Of a stretch of DNA of 64,000 bases, positions 9,547-18,434 are shown piece after piece. Both the position numbers and the translations under genes were made by a program. The DNA is from Spirulinaceae cyanobacterium SM2_1_0 (GTDB lineage Bacteria; Cyanobacteriota; Cyanobacteriia; Cyanobacteriales; Spirulinaceae): assembly GCA_012031265.1 (NCBI GenBank), contig JAAUTY010000003.1:1-64000 (forward strand), given 5' to 3'. The stretch's first letter is position 1. Each line of letters begins with the position of its first letter. The notes under the pieces were generated by a model. That model was given only the letters and a program-made list of their open reading frames with translations. It ran no database searches and was not told where the DNA came from.

Positions 9547-10134
9547 TCAGGCCGCTGGGTTTTCAGCCGGCGAGAGCGGATTTTGATAGGCGGGTTGCTG
9601 GGCAGCATCGCTCGCCCAATCCCGATAATCGGCGAGAAGCTGTTCAAGTAAGCGTTGCTTGATGCGACTGAGTACCCCTTTGACCACCTGGTTGCCGGTT
9701 GCCTCCAGAATGGGGCGCGGTGCCAGCGCCAGCAGCGTCGGTAGACTAATATCCACCGCTAGGTCAGCCCGTCCTTCCAAGTACGTCTTGCCTGCCCGCT
9801 GCACCGGTGTTAGCTTGCCGCCCACATCGAGATGGAAGCGGGCATTGATGTACTCAATGCCTCGAATCTCGCAGGATTCTGATTGCAGATAGACCCGTCC
9901 GCGAGCGTCGGCCCAGACTTTCAGTTCCACAACGGGCTGGAAGTGCAGATTGAGGATTTGCAGCGGGCGCATCTTGAGGCAGTAGCGATCGCCCCCCACC
10001 TGCTCCATGAGTCGGGGATCGGCGATCGCCCGCACGAGACGCTGCGGTTGGCGCAGGTAGTGCTGAATCGGCACCGCTTGTTCAACGACTTCAAGGGCAA
10101 CAGTTTCAAAGGTGGTAAAGCGCAACTTTTGCAT
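9547..10134 (-). CDS. DUF1997 family protein
   Basis: About 195 residues, starting MQKLRFTTFE. The pattern of a short N-terminal strand, IQHYLRQPQRLVRAI, then RYCLKMRPL, GIEYINARFHLDVGG and a C-terminal helix KGVLSRIKQRLLEQLLADYRDW matches the DUF1997 family shared by cyanobacteria and plastids. Function is unknown. The ATG at 10134 is preferred to a TTG at 10170, which would add 12 residues unlike the family. Confidence 0.8.
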   Translation of the reverse strand: MQKLRFTTFETVALEVVEQAVPIQHYLRQPQRLVRAIADPRLMEQVGGDRYCLKMRPLQILNLHFQPVVELKVWADARGRVYLQSESCEIRGIEYINARFHLDVGGKLTPVQRAGKTYLEGRADLAVDISLPTLLALAPRPILEATGNQVVKGVLSRIKQRLLEQLLADYRDWASDAAQQPAYQNPLSPAENPAA

Positions 10135-10345
10135 AAATGTGGCAATCAGGACGAAAGTACGGAGCGTCAACTACTCCCTTAATACTACTTTACAAAGTTT
10201 TTACAAAAAACGACAGCCACGTAAAGATTTGACATACCTGGTTACCGACCGGCGAGCGGCTGAGCGATGAGGCTGCCTTTGGGTGGCTGACAGGGCGAAC
10301 AGCGCTTCTCCAAGCCACGACCCAATCGCGACAATGCACCCATGC

Positions 10346-10894
10346 TCAATACACCTGAAACGAATCGGCCACCGCCTGGAACATCGGCTGGATCTTTTCC
10401 CAGCGGGCTTGGGAAGTGGAGATGTTGAAGGTGAACAACTTGCCGCGACTGACCGCTACGCTCGCGAGGTTGTGGCGTGGGGCACGGTCGGGGAAGCTGA
10501 CCTCGTACTCCAGCTCGTAATAGACTTGACCGTCCTGGTCGCGTTCCGCCGCCGTGATGAACTCGGCTTCGCGATCGCTCGCCTGCCCCGATTTTGACTT
10601 CAGAAACCGGTACCCTACCTCCGTCGGCGTTCCCAGGCTTGGCAGCGTTTTCCCAGCGGGCACCTCGCTGATGATGACGCTCAGATTTTCTGTGCGCTCG
10701 ACAATATCGCGAAAAACGGCATCGACTCCGGCGCTCGCGTCGCGCACATCGACCTGTACCCAGCCGTTGGGGTAGGAAAATTGGTAGCCGTCCTTGCTGT
10801 CAATGTAACGATTCAAATTACCGACCGTGGTGGTGCAGGCGGTCAGCAGCAGGCAAGCGAGCAGCAGGCTCAATGCCAGGAGTGATTTCAACAT
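10346..10894 (-). CDS. PsbP-like lipoprotein (CyanoP)
   Basis: A 182-residue protein with a lipoprotein signal peptide (hydrophobic residues 4-17, lipobox LTAC with Cys20) and a PsbP fold: YIDSKDGYQFSYPNGW, VFRDIVERTENLSVII and a C-terminal strand-helix ending VADSFQVY. CyanoP is attached to the lumenal thylakoid face and helps early photosystem II assembly. The neighbouring psb34 gene, 137 bases upstream on the same strand, also belongs to PSII assembly, but a strong terminator separates the two. Confidence 0.9.
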   Translation of the reverse strand: MLKSLLALSLLLACLLLTACTTTVGNLNRYIDSKDGYQFSYPNGWVQVDVRDASAGVDAVFRDIVERTENLSVIISEVPAGKTLPSLGTPTEVGYRFLKSKSGQASDREAEFITAAERDQDGQVYYELEYEVSFPDRAPRHNLASVAVSRGKLFTFNISTSQARWEKIQPMFQAVADSFQVY

Positions 10895-10974
10895 AAGCGA
10901 AATGGGGAGATGTCGCGATCACCAAAAACTTGGTTGCGCCTATTATGCCGTGATCGGGTGCTGTGACCGTGCTC

Positions 10975-11007
10975 AAAAAAAACGAGGCAGCTACTGATAC
11001 TGCCTCG
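10975..11007 (-). terminator. Rho-independent terminator of psb34
   Basis: On the minus strand an 8-bp stem CGAGGCAG / CTGCCTCG (10983-11007, 9-base loop) is followed at once by eight T (10975-10982). It begins 25 bases past the psb34 stop codon and is a textbook intrinsic terminator. Confidence 0.9.
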
Positions 11008-11031
11008 CAGCAACCCGATGTCAAGCTGCCG

Positions 11032-11202
11032 CTAGGAAACGGCAAAGGCAATGTATAGGATGCCACTAACCAGCACCACGGCTAGGATACCCCCAATCAC
11101 ATAATTACGCTGTTGGGCTTTCGTCGGCGGCTCAGCACCATACACTTTCGGCTCCGCGGCGAAGTTATTCAGGCGTCCGCCCTCTTCTTCGGTATAAGGC
11201 AT
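11032..11202 (-). CDS. psb34: Photosystem II assembly protein Psb34 (ssl1498 family)
   Basis: A 56-residue protein. The soluble N-terminal half starts MPYTEEEGGRLNNFA and carries the EPKVYGAEPPT segment, which is the signature of the Psb34/ssl1498 family; the C-terminal half is one transmembrane helix (about residues 35-55). Psb34 binds CP47-containing PSII intermediates and competes with high-light-inducible proteins. It is monocistronic, ending at the terminator at 10975-11007. The ATG at 11202 starts the protein. Confidence 0.9.
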   Translation of the reverse strand: MPYTEEEGGRLNNFAAEPKVYGAEPPTKAQQRNYVIGGILAVVLVSGILYIAFAVS

Positions 11203-11356
11203 ATCTAAAAAATCCTCTGACTAAGGCTTAACCCGCTGCAACCGTCAGCATTGCTGATACAGCGCCGCAAGGGTCAATCAAGAAACTTAATATTACGTCA
11301 TGAGTGTTACCGGCGGCAATGGGGTTGAGCACGTAGACAAGGGACTAATCCTTCGC

Positions 11357-12514
11357 TCAGCCCTGGTCAGCGTCAAGCGCCAGCGACGAGGCCATGGGGG
11401 CGTCGGCAAGCACCAAGTTGTCGCGATGCACCACGGTTTCGGCCCCGACGTAGCCGAGAATTTCCGGAATCCGTTCGGAACGTTGACCCTGAATTTGCCG
11501 GATTTCGTGGCTGCTGTAGTTGACGAGACCTCGGGCGATCGCCTGACCCTGGCGATCGCACAGCAACACCGCTTCCGTCGCCGCAAACTCACCCTCCACA
11601 GCCGCAATCCCGGCCGCCAGCAGTGACTTCCCGCCCTGCTGGATCGCCTGCACCGCCCCGGCATCAAGCAGGAGCTTGCCAGTCGCTACCAGGCTATGAG
11701 CAATCCAACGTTTGCGGGCTGTTTCCGGGCGCGGCTGCGGCTCAAACTGGGTGCCCAGCGGCTCGCCCGCGAGGATGCGGAGAATATTCTGGGGTTGGTT
11801 GCCCTGAGTGATCACAACCCGGGTGCCAGCGCTGGTGGCAATGCGGGCGGCCGAGAGTTTGGTGGCCATGCCGCCGGTGCCCCAGGCGGAGCTGCTTCGA
11901 CCAGCCTTGACCTGAAGGTTTGCTAGCTCGGTGGGCGAGACATGGGCGATCGGCTGGGCGTCAGGAAACAGGTGGGGATCGGCGGAGTAGAGGCGATCAA
12001 CATCGGTGAGTAAGAAAAGCCAGTCGGCTTCGACGAGGCTGGCCACGAGCGCCGAGAGGGTATCGTTGTCACCAAATTTCAGTTGCAGCTCTTCGACGGC
12101 AACCGTGTCATTCTCGTTGACGATCGGCAGCACGCCGAGAGCGAAGAGTTCTTGGAACGTGTTGTAGGCGTTGACGTAGGAGCTGCGCTGCATCAGGTCG
12201 CGGCGTGCCAGCAAGACTTGTGCGATCGGCTGGTTGAGATGCGAGCAGAGGTCATCGTAGACACGCATCAGGCGGCCCTGACCGACTGCGGCGATCGCCT
12301 GTTTGCGGGCGAGCTGGCGGGGACGCTCGCTGAGGCGGAGGCGACCGCAGCCAACGCCGACCGCACCAGATGAGACGAGAACAACGCGATCGCCCGTCTG
12401 TTGCAAGTGAGCCAGCACTTCAACCAGGCTGGCGATCGTGGCTAAGGCGAGCTGACCACTGGCCGCCTGGGTCAGGCTGGATGTGCCAATTTTGACCACT
12501 AGGGTACGGCTCAT
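11357..12514 (-). CDS. proB: Glutamate 5-kinase
   Basis: A 385-residue enzyme that phosphorylates glutamate in the first step of proline synthesis. The amino-acid kinase domain (about 1-265) shows [30 protein letters not shown] and the GTGGMATKL loop; a PUA domain follows (about 285-370). The N-terminal ATG lies at 12514. proA is not adjacent. Confidence 0.95.
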   Translation of the reverse strand: MSRTLVVKIGTSSLTQAASGQLALATIASLVEVLAHLQQTGDRVVLVSSGAVGVGCGRLRLSERPRQLARKQAIAAVGQGRLMRVYDDLCSHLNQPIAQVLLARRDLMQRSSYVNAYNTFQELFALGVLPIVNENDTVAVEELQLKFGDNDTLSALVASLVEADWLFLLTDVDRLYSADPHLFPDAQPIAHVSPTELANLQVKAGRSSSAWGTGGMATKLSAARIATSAGTRVVITQGNQPQNILRILAGEPLGTQFEPQPRPETARKRWIAHSLVATGKLLLDAGAVQAIQQGGKSLLAAGIAAVEGEFAATEAVLLCDRQGQAIARGLVNYSSHEIRQIQGQRSERIPEILGYVGAETVVHRDNLVLADAPMASSLALDADQG

Positions 12515-12585
12515 TGCAGTAACGCGCTAGAGATGGGAGATCATAGCAAAAAATATTGGATTTGGTCACAATTGCTGATCACCCA

Positions 12586-12734
12586 GACATAAAGTTTCGG
12601 AGCGCCAGGTTGCAAATAAGTGGGTGCAACTCAGCGCTCCGATGTATGCAGTTATTGAATCCTAAGACCTTTATCTCAGCCGGTCTCATTTGTATCTTAT
12701 GAGTCATAATGTGCCAGATTTCTGACATAAAGTT
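12586..12734. repeat. AT-rich segment bounded by direct repeats, with a cruciform
   Basis: GACATAAAGTT occurs at 12586-12596 and again at 12724-12734 in direct orientation, enclosing an AT-rich stretch unlike its flanks. Just inside the left copy is a long stem: GGAGCGC (12599-12605) and GTTGCA (12609-12614) pair with TGCAAC (12625-12630) and GCGCTCC (12634-12640). It may be a small non-autonomous mobile element or its scar. No transposase is nearby. Confidence 0.45.
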
Positions 12735-12768
12735 ACGTCTCATAATATTTTCTTTATATTTCAAAAAC

Positions 12769-13314
12769 TCAAGCTTTATTGTCGTTTGTAATGTTTTGTT
12801 GCTGCGCCAGTTGCACCCCGAGGCGTTGACTGAGCCAAACTTCAAAGTTACGGATCGGGTAGGAGCGGGTTGCGCTCTCAGGATCCACCATCGGCTCCAC
12901 GAGGATGGTGAAGAGACCGAGGCGGTTGCCTGCGAGTACGTCTGTGAAGAGGCGATCGCCCACCATCGCCACCTGTGACACCGGCAAATCCATCTGCTCA
13001 ACCGCCTGCCGCAGTTTGCGCCGTGACGGCTTACGTGCCCCCAATACGTAGGGCAAGGACAGCGCCGCCGCAATGCTGCTGATCCGCGCTTCGCTGAGGT
13101 TGTTGCTAGCCAGCCAGATCGTCGCGACCGGGCGGATCTGCTCCACCCAGTCAACAATCTCCGGCGAGACTTGCTGCTCTCGCAAGGGAACCAGTGTCTC
13201 GTCAACATCCAGCACCAATCCTCGCAACTGATGCTGTTGCAAGATCTCCGGTGCCAATGCCGTAATCGAATCACCCAATACGAGATCGGGTTGGAGATAT
13301 TGCAACCAAAACAT
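12769..13314 (-). CDS. YqeG family HAD IIIA-type phosphatase
   Basis: About 181 residues starting MFWLQYLQPDLVLGDSI. The HAD motif I is LVLDVDETLVPL, motif II is WLASNNL, and motif III/IV is the later PYVLGARKPSRR and VAMVGDRLFTDV. Family members resemble GEP4/phosphatidylglycerophosphate phosphatases, but the substrate here is unproven. The gene follows mltG on the same strand, an order common in cyanobacteria. A longer reading from 13365 adds 17 residues outside the usual family alignment. Confidence 0.85.
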   Translation of the reverse strand: MFWLQYLQPDLVLGDSITALAPEILQQHQLRGLVLDVDETLVPLREQQVSPEIVDWVEQIRPVATIWLASNNLSEARISSIAAALSLPYVLGARKPSRRKLRQAVEQMDLPVSQVAMVGDRLFTDVLAGNRLGLFTILVEPMVDPESATRSYPIRNFEVWLSQRLGVQLAQQQNITNDNKA

Positions 13315-13457
13315 AAGGCGTGATCTCAAGCGGCGTGCAGCAAATGTCCCCATGCTTTGGAGCATTCAACCTTCCAGCTTAGGCGATCGCTGCCCCAGTA
13401 CGAGGTATGCTGCGCAAAATCGGGGTTGACCTCGCAGCGGTCAATCGCCGTTCCCCT

Positions 13458-14555
13458 TTAAGTTTCCGGAGGAGCCGCCTCAGCCTGCTGTTGGCGCTGG
13501 GCACGGATGCGAGTCACCGCTGCTTCATGTGCCTCGAAGGTCGTGTTGAACTCATGGGTGCCGTCGTAGCGGGCGACAAAATAGAGATATTCTGTCGGTG
13601 CGGGGTTGAGAGCGGCGTGCAGACTCGCCTCGCCGGGACTGGCGATCGCTGTCGGCGGCAGTCCCTCATTGACGTAAGTGTTGTAAGGATGGGGCGTCTG
13701 CACCTGCGCCAGCGTCAGCGGCTGGTCGGGCGTTTGCTTGATATTCAGCGCATACTCCACGGTCGGATCCGCCTCGAGCTTGAGGTCACGCCGCAGTCGC
13801 TCGGCAAAAACACTGGCAATAGTGGCGCGTTCAGCTTCAACGGCAGCTTCTTTTTCCACCAAGCTTGCCAGGGTAACCCACTCCAGCAGCGAGTAGGGAC
13901 TCTCGGCCTGACCCTGTTCGTAAATGGGTAACGCGACCGCTTGGAAGCGATCCAGCATCAGGGCGATCGCCTGCGCCGGGGTCATGCCTTCTGGTACTTG
14001 GTAGGTATCCGGAAAGAGAAACCCCTCCAAACTGGTCAAATTCGCTGGCAGCCAGACATAGCGGTCATTGGGAATCTGTTCACTGGCAGCGATAAAGTCC
14101 TGCTGCGAAAAATAGTTTTGCGCCTCGAAATAGGCAGCCATATCAGCAATCGAAGCGCCCTCAGGAATCGTGAAGCTCTGCTGCGTCGTGCTGCCCTGGC
14201 GGATCTGGCTGGCAATGTCGCGCAGCGGCTCTGTCGGCGACACGAGATAGGTTCCGGCTTTGAACGATCCCTCGGTGTCCTGGCGAAAATCGAGCCACAG
14301 CGCCCAAAGTTGCCAGGCGACGGGGGACTGGATCGCGCCCGAGGCGGCTAGGGTACTGCCAATTTCCCAGGTGCCGGTTCCTTCCGGAATCTCCACGAGT
14401 AGCGGCAAATCGCGCCCCTCGGCCTCAGCCGCCGTCACCACGGGCGACGCAGCCCAGTGCCACCACTGCCAACTCTGCCAGGCGGCGACGCCCATGACAG
14501 CAGGAAGCAATACAAGAATGTAAAGCCATTTGGTAGTGCGACCGATGGTTTTCAT
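13458..14555 (-). CDS. mltG: Endolytic transglycosylase MltG
   Basis: A 365-residue membrane-anchored lytic transglycosylase. One helix lies at residues 10-30, then a LysM-like region, then the catalytic domain with LEGFLFPDTYQVPEGM, LASLVEKEAAVEAERATIA (catalytic Glu in this segment) and the PYNTYVNEGLPPTAIASPG signature. It cuts nascent glycan strands and so helps to set peptidoglycan chain length. It is upstream of the YqeG-type gene on the same strand. Confidence 0.93.
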   Translation of the reverse strand: MKTIGRTTKWLYILVLLPAVMGVAAWQSWQWWHWAASPVVTAAEAEGRDLPLLVEIPEGTGTWEIGSTLAASGAIQSPVAWQLWALWLDFRQDTEGSFKAGTYLVSPTEPLRDIASQIRQGSTTQQSFTIPEGASIADMAAYFEAQNYFSQQDFIAASEQIPNDRYVWLPANLTSLEGFLFPDTYQVPEGMTPAQAIALMLDRFQAVALPIYEQGQAESPYSLLEWVTLASLVEKEAAVEAERATIASVFAERLRRDLKLEADPTVEYALNIKQTPDQPLTLAQVQTPHPYNTYVNEGLPPTAIASPGEASLHAALNPAPTEYLYFVARYDGTHEFNTTFEAHEAAVTRIRAQRQQQAEAAPPET

Positions 14556-14655
14556 AAGGCGGACGGGACAATGCAGTTGAGCGGCCGCCTTTCATTCTAA
14601 GCTTTTGGCGGTCGGTAGCGGAATGCGGTCGGCGACATCGCGAGGGCGATCGCGC

Positions 14656-15162
14656 TCAAGCCTGAGCCAGCGGACGCGCCGCCAGGATGCGCTCGACAAT
14701 CGCTGAGGTCGAAGCTGACACCTCGACCTGAATCAGCTCGACCCGCCCGCCACAAGCCTGCACGTCGGGAAACTCCGGCAGGGTCGCCGGGGTATAGTCG
14801 CCGCCCTTGGCGTAGATGTCCGGGCGCAGCACCTCGATCAGCCGCGTCGCGCGCCGTTCGGGGAAAATCACGACAGCATCCACGGCTTGCAGCGCGGCAA
14901 GCACTTCCGCCCGCTCAGCGGCCGGGATGAGCGGCCGGGGCGGATAGCCCGGGGCAGCCGGTTTGAGCTGCCGCACCGAGGCATCACTATTGAGACCGAC
15001 GACCAGAGCGCGCCCCAGTGCTCGGGCGCTCTGCAAGTAGCGGACATGACCGGCGTGCAACAGATCAAAGCAACCATTGGTCAAGACCAGCGGTCGCCAG
15101 CGTTCCGGTTGCGTGGCGATCGCCTGGTGCAGATCATCGAGAGTGTAGAGTCCTGAAACCAA
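14656..15162 (-). CDS. rfaE2: Heptose-1-phosphate adenylyltransferase-like nucleotidyltransferase
   Basis: A 168-residue cytidylyltransferase-fold protein with TNGCFDLLHAGHVRYLQ (HxGH), VVGLNSDASVR and a C-terminal STSAIVERI (the RxxSTT-like position). It matches RfaE domain II, which activates heptose-1-phosphate with ATP for lipopolysaccharide core or S-layer sugar synthesis. The start is TTG at 15162, supported by AGGAGG about 12 bases upstream. The kinase half of HldE is absent from this polypeptide, as usual in cyanobacteria. Confidence 0.85.
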   Translation of the reverse strand: MVSGLYTLDDLHQAIATQPERWRPLVLTNGCFDLLHAGHVRYLQSARALGRALVVGLNSDASVRQLKPAAPGYPPRPLIPAAERAEVLAALQAVDAVVIFPERRATRLIEVLRPDIYAKGGDYTPATLPEFPDVQACGGRVELIQVEVSASTSAIVERILAARPLAQA

Positions 15163-15179
15163 AGCAGACGGGAGCCTCC

Positions 15180-15405
15180 TAGTACCGCTACGCGGAGTTC
15201 TGAGTTCTAAATTTTGAATTCTGAGTTCTGAGCACCCAGTCCGACTGTTTTACCCCAAAAACGAAATCCACGGTAGGGGAGGGTTTCAAACCCTCTCGAT
15301 GTGGCGATTTTCGGGGTTCACAATCCGGATTTCGCATAAGTCCTGGCAATACGCGAATCCTGTGGATTTTGGATGGGCCTCTCGTTTCCGCCGTCTTGAA
15401 CCAGT
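15180..15405. repeat. Dispersed non-coding repeat R1, copy 1
   Basis: Block A (15180-15236: TAGTACCGCTACGCGGA followed by tandem TGAGTTCT-like units) and block B (15356-15405, with GGATTTTGGATGGGCCTCTC then TTTCCGCCG) recur in the same order and orientation at 60674-60784, where the gap between the blocks is about 11 bases instead of about 120. Block B is 41/50 identical between the copies by hand count. ORFs here are not protein-like. Confidence 0.7.
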
Positions 15406-15440
15406 CCACGAAAGCGAAAGTGAGGACACCATTCAAATTG

Positions 15441-15500
15441 GCTGGAAGCCTTGAAAACACAAGCTTTCTAACTTCCAGCTTCTGACTTCCGATTCCGCGT
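15441..15500. repeat. Dispersed repeat R3, copy 1
   Basis: The 17-base string GCTGGAAGCCTTGAAAA followed by an AT-rich ACTTC-containing tail recurs at 27992-28047. It lies directly downstream of R1 and before the 3' end of the cysteine-rich secreted protein gene. Confidence 0.6.
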
Positions 15501-15512
15501 AGCAGGACTCGC

Positions 15513-16091
15513 CTACAGCTCAGCACCCGCAGCGGGCAAGTACAGTTCGCGCGGAAAATCCTCCGCTTCCAGGCAAATGGCCATGGCATCCATCGGCGTC
15601 AGCGCAATTGGCTCACTCAAGCCGATGACACAAGAGGCGTAGCGCTCCGGCAGTAGGCTGCGACGGCAGCGATCCAGGGCATCACGAGCACTGGCAGCCG
15701 TTTCATCGTTGCGATCGCCATAAAACGGCTCGATCGTCTCCCGCGTAATATCCACGGTGCAATTCGCCAGCTCTATCGGCCGCCGCACCCGGAAGCAGGC
15801 AAATAAGGCGAGGTTCGCCTCAACCAGCGTATGGGCAGCGATGTCGCTGACACAGGACGAGAGATCTTCGGGAACCAAGGCTTCAGCACAGGCGATCGCC
15901 ACTTGGTCGTCGGGCAAGCCGCTCTCGAGCAGCTCGCGAGCGCAGTCTTCAAAATCCTCCGGGTCATCGCCATCGCGATAACGGAAGAAGAGGGCCTGAC
16001 TCGGGGGGGCGATCGCCGCTGAGAGCAGCAGAGTCGCCGTTGTCAGTAGCAACACACGACGCCAGAGCAAGCGAGAAGGTCGGTTCGTCAT
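15513..16091 (-). CDS. Secreted cysteine-rich protein of unknown function
   Basis: About 192 residues. A signal peptide is clear (basic RPSRLLWRR, hydrophobic residues 13-31, cleavage after PSQA). The mature part holds about eight cysteines in spaced pairs, with recurring units of the form C-A/R-x-L-L...L-P...C and the segments DLSSCVSD, LANCTVD, YASCVIGL. I do not recognise a named family, though similar proteins occur in cyanobacteria. ATG at 16091 is used because it follows a GGTGAA Shine-Dalgarno. Confidence 0.75.
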   Translation of the reverse strand: MTNRPSRLLWRRVLLLTTATLLLSAAIAPPSQALFFRYRDGDDPEDFEDCARELLESGLPDDQVAIACAEALVPEDLSSCVSDIAAHTLVEANLALFACFRVRRPIELANCTVDITRETIEPFYGDRNDETAASARDALDRCRRSLLPERYASCVIGLSEPIALTPMDAMAICLEAEDFPRELYLPAAGAEL

Positions 16092-16187
16092 CAAGATTCA
16101 CCAGTAGGCGGCCACAGAGCTTATACCAAGTTCGCGGCCTGTTTTCAAGCCGCCAGCCCGCTACCAGTTGCAGCGGGCTGGCTCATG

Positions 16188-17360
16188 TCAATACTGCGGC
16201 ACGGAGGGATCAATCTCCTGGCTCCAAGCCAGAATGCCACCCTTAACATTCGTGCCCTCAAGCCCATGCTCCTTGAGAATGCCCAGCGCCGTCGCTGAAC
16301 GAACACCGCTACGGCAGTGGGCGATCAGCCGGTGACCATTCGCCAGCGACTTGACCGTCTCCACGCCCGGCCCTTTCTCGATCTCCGGCAGGGGCACGAG
16401 CACCGCGCCGTCGATCTTCGCAATTTCATACTCATTCGGGTTGCGGACATCGAGCAGCACATAGTCATCGGCACCGCTGTCGAGCAGTTGCTTCAGCTCT
16501 TGCACCGTCATTTCAGGAACTGACATCTTTTGCTTTTCCTCCGCCGCACGCGCCTGGGGAATACCGCAGAACTGCTCGTAGTCGATCAGTTTTTCAATCA
16601 CCGGCCGCACCGGATTGGGGCGCAGCTTCAGCTCGCGGAATTTCATATCGAGAGAATTATAGAGCAGCAGGCGACCGCTGAGGGTCGTACCGGCTCCTAG
16701 CGCGATTTTGATGGCTTCCGTCGCCTGGATGCAGCCAATCAAACCCGGCAAAACGCCCAGGACGCCGCCTTCAGCGCAGGAGGGAACCATGCCCGGTGGC
16801 GGCGGTTCGGGATAGAGATCGCGGTAGTTGGGGCCGCCTTCATAGTTGAAGACCGTTGCCTGACCCTCGAAGCGGAAGATCGACCCGTAGACATTGGGCT
16901 TGTCGAGGAGCACGCAGGCGTCATTGGTCAGGTAGCGGGTTGGGAAGTTGTCCGTACCATCAACAACGATGTCGTAAGGCTTGAGGATTTCGAGGGCATT
17001 TTCTGAAGTCAGGCGCGTTTCGTAGAGGTCAACTTGACAGTGGGGATTGATCTCCAGAATCCGCTGCTTGGCTGAGGCAATCTTGGGTTTGCCAACCCAG
17101 GACGTGCCGTGGATGACCTGGCGTTGCAGGTTGGAGCTATCGACAATATCGAAGTCTACGATACCGAGGCGGCCAATACCCGCCGCCGCTAAGTAAAGCA
17201 ACAATGGCGAGCCAAGACCGCCGGTGCCGATGCAGAGGATGCTAGCCGCTTTGAGGCGCTTCTGTCCCTCCAGCCCGACTTCGGGCAGGATCAGGTGGCG
17301 CGCATAGCGACCGTATTCCTCTTGGCTGAGTTGGATGTCCGCCAAATTGGGATTGAGCAT
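16188..17360 (-). CDS. moeB: MoeB/ThiF-type adenylyltransferase fused to a rhodanese domain
   Basis: A 390-residue two-domain protein. Residues 1-270 are an E1-like adenylyltransferase: ATP loop GTGGLGSPLLLYLAAAG, FDIVDSSNLQRQ, VDGTDNFPTRYL. Residues 285-390 are a rhodanese domain with the active loop HCRSGVRSA. Such proteins adenylate and sulfurate the C-terminal Gly-Gly of small sulfur carriers (MoaD, ThiS or CysO type). Zinc-binding CxxC pairs of MoeB are not all obvious. The JAMM peptidase gene 118 bases upstream on the same strand suggests a shared sulfur-carrier pathway. Confidence 0.92.
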   Translation of the reverse strand: MLNPNLADIQLSQEEYGRYARHLILPEVGLEGQKRLKAASILCIGTGGLGSPLLLYLAAAGIGRLGIVDFDIVDSSNLQRQVIHGTSWVGKPKIASAKQRILEINPHCQVDLYETRLTSENALEILKPYDIVVDGTDNFPTRYLTNDACVLLDKPNVYGSIFRFEGQATVFNYEGGPNYRDLYPEPPPPGMVPSCAEGGVLGVLPGLIGCIQATEAIKIALGAGTTLSGRLLLYNSLDMKFRELKLRPNPVRPVIEKLIDYEQFCGIPQARAAEEKQKMSVPEMTVQELKQLLDSGADDYVLLDVRNPNEYEIAKIDGAVLVPLPEIEKGPGVETVKSLANGHRLIAHCRSGVRSATALGILKEHGLEGTNVKGGILAWSQEIDPSVPQY

Positions 17361-17478
17361 AGCGATTTCGCTGACAGGGCAAATCTCAGAACAGTAGGGT
17401 GAATGCAGTCGTCGGTCGCGAAGGCGTCAGACTGAAGCAAGTATTCTAGCGCTCTGGGTGAGAATTTCCGGGATCTGC

Positions 17479-17949
17479 TCAGGAATCTGTAACGATTGGT
17501 TCAGGCTGAAACTGCTGCTGGTCGTCGAGCCGCCAATTGCGGATTTCCCCGGCGATGCCGCTGGGAACAGCAATAATCAAGTAGCTGTACTGCGGCCAGG
17601 CGATCGCCCGGTCAAATTCTGACGGACGCGCCGGGTGGTCGGGGTGGGAGTGATAGACCCCGATGATGCTCAATTGCCGCTCCCGCGCTGTCTTCTGCGC
17701 CCGCAACAACTCCAACGGTGCAATGCTGAAATTGCTCCCTTGACTTGCCGCCCTCGGTTCGCTATCGGTGGCAACTGCCAGCTCCGCCGCTGCTGCCGCA
17801 TCCCAGACGTTCGCCATCGGCCAAACTTCATGCAAGATCGCACCGGTAGCGGCCACCGTGCCAACTAACAACCCACAGCACTCACGCGGATAGTCACGCA
17901 CTGCATGAGCACGGATACTCGCCAGATGGTTCGATTGCACGTACAGCAT
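17479..17949 (-). CDS. JAMM (Mov34/MPN/PAD-1) metallopeptidase
   Basis: A 156-residue M67-family zinc peptidase. The catalytic glutamate is in YPRECCGLLVG, and the JAMM motif is GVYHSHPDHPARPSEFD. Bacterial members such as Mec+ remove a residue from a ubiquitin-like sulfur carrier after sulfur transfer. It stands upstream of and in line with the MoeB-rhodanese gene, supporting that role here. No carrier gene is seen in the window. Confidence 0.9.
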   Translation of the reverse strand: MLYVQSNHLASIRAHAVRDYPRECCGLLVGTVAATGAILHEVWPMANVWDAAAAAELAVATDSEPRAASQGSNFSIAPLELLRAQKTARERQLSIIGVYHSHPDHPARPSEFDRAIAWPQYSYLIIAVPSGIAGEIRNWRLDDQQQFQPEPIVTDS

Positions 17950-18434
17950 TGTGAGTCATCGTAGATTGCTAGAAGCAGAAGCGGTGGCTCTGTCAATCAG
18001 AGCCAGACAAATGCCTGACTCAGCCATCAGTGCCCGTCAAGGCTTAGGCATCGCTTGGGCACCTCGAAAAATCCACACTTGATGGTAAAGTGCCAGAAAT
18101 TTTCAGGAGTTTCAGTCCTCAGAAATTGGCGATCTGGCGATTAATCGTGCTGCCCCACAACGGTTGGGATTTGCGATTGGTATAGCATCTAAGTAGAGGA
18201 CGGCATCAATGGCGATGCGATCCAATCGGTCATTAGATCCCCAATCCTGTGCTTGGAATCCCAGCCTCGCTCCCCTCATCCCCAGTCCTGTTCCCAAGCC
18301 GGGAGCAGGGAGCCAGAAGCCCGCTCCTAGCTTGGGAGCGGGTTGGGTGAGGGTCTGCGATTTCTGGGGTGTAGAGACCGGATTGAGTCTGGGTTCACCC
18401 CTACCGACAATAATCGTGATTGACGCCGTGTTGT
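17950..18434. other. Non-coding spacer with repeat R2
   Basis: No credible gene. The stretch contains repeat R2 (18237-18381), including a hairpin CCCGCTCC / GGAGCGGG, and otherwise featureless sequence upstream of a decayed gene and the histidine kinase. Confidence 0.6.
18237..18381 (+). repeat. Dispersed repeat R2, copy 1
   Basis: Begins ATCCCCAATCCTGT, contains CCCTCATCCCCAG, CCCAAGC and GGGTTGGGTGAGGG and ends near GAGACCGGAT. The reverse complement of 38641-38749 shows the same ordered blocks. The pattern resembles small non-coding repeats often scattered in cyanobacterial spacers. Confidence 0.65.

Noticed and set aside
12579-13274. A 231-codon minus-strand frame over the YqeG-type gene and downstream spacer
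   Set aside because: Its first part is an out-of-frame reading of the YqeG-type gene and its end is in the repeat-like spacer.
15188-15589. A 133-codon minus-strand frame
   Set aside because: It consists of repeat R1/R3 sequence and an out-of-frame piece of the neighbouring gene.
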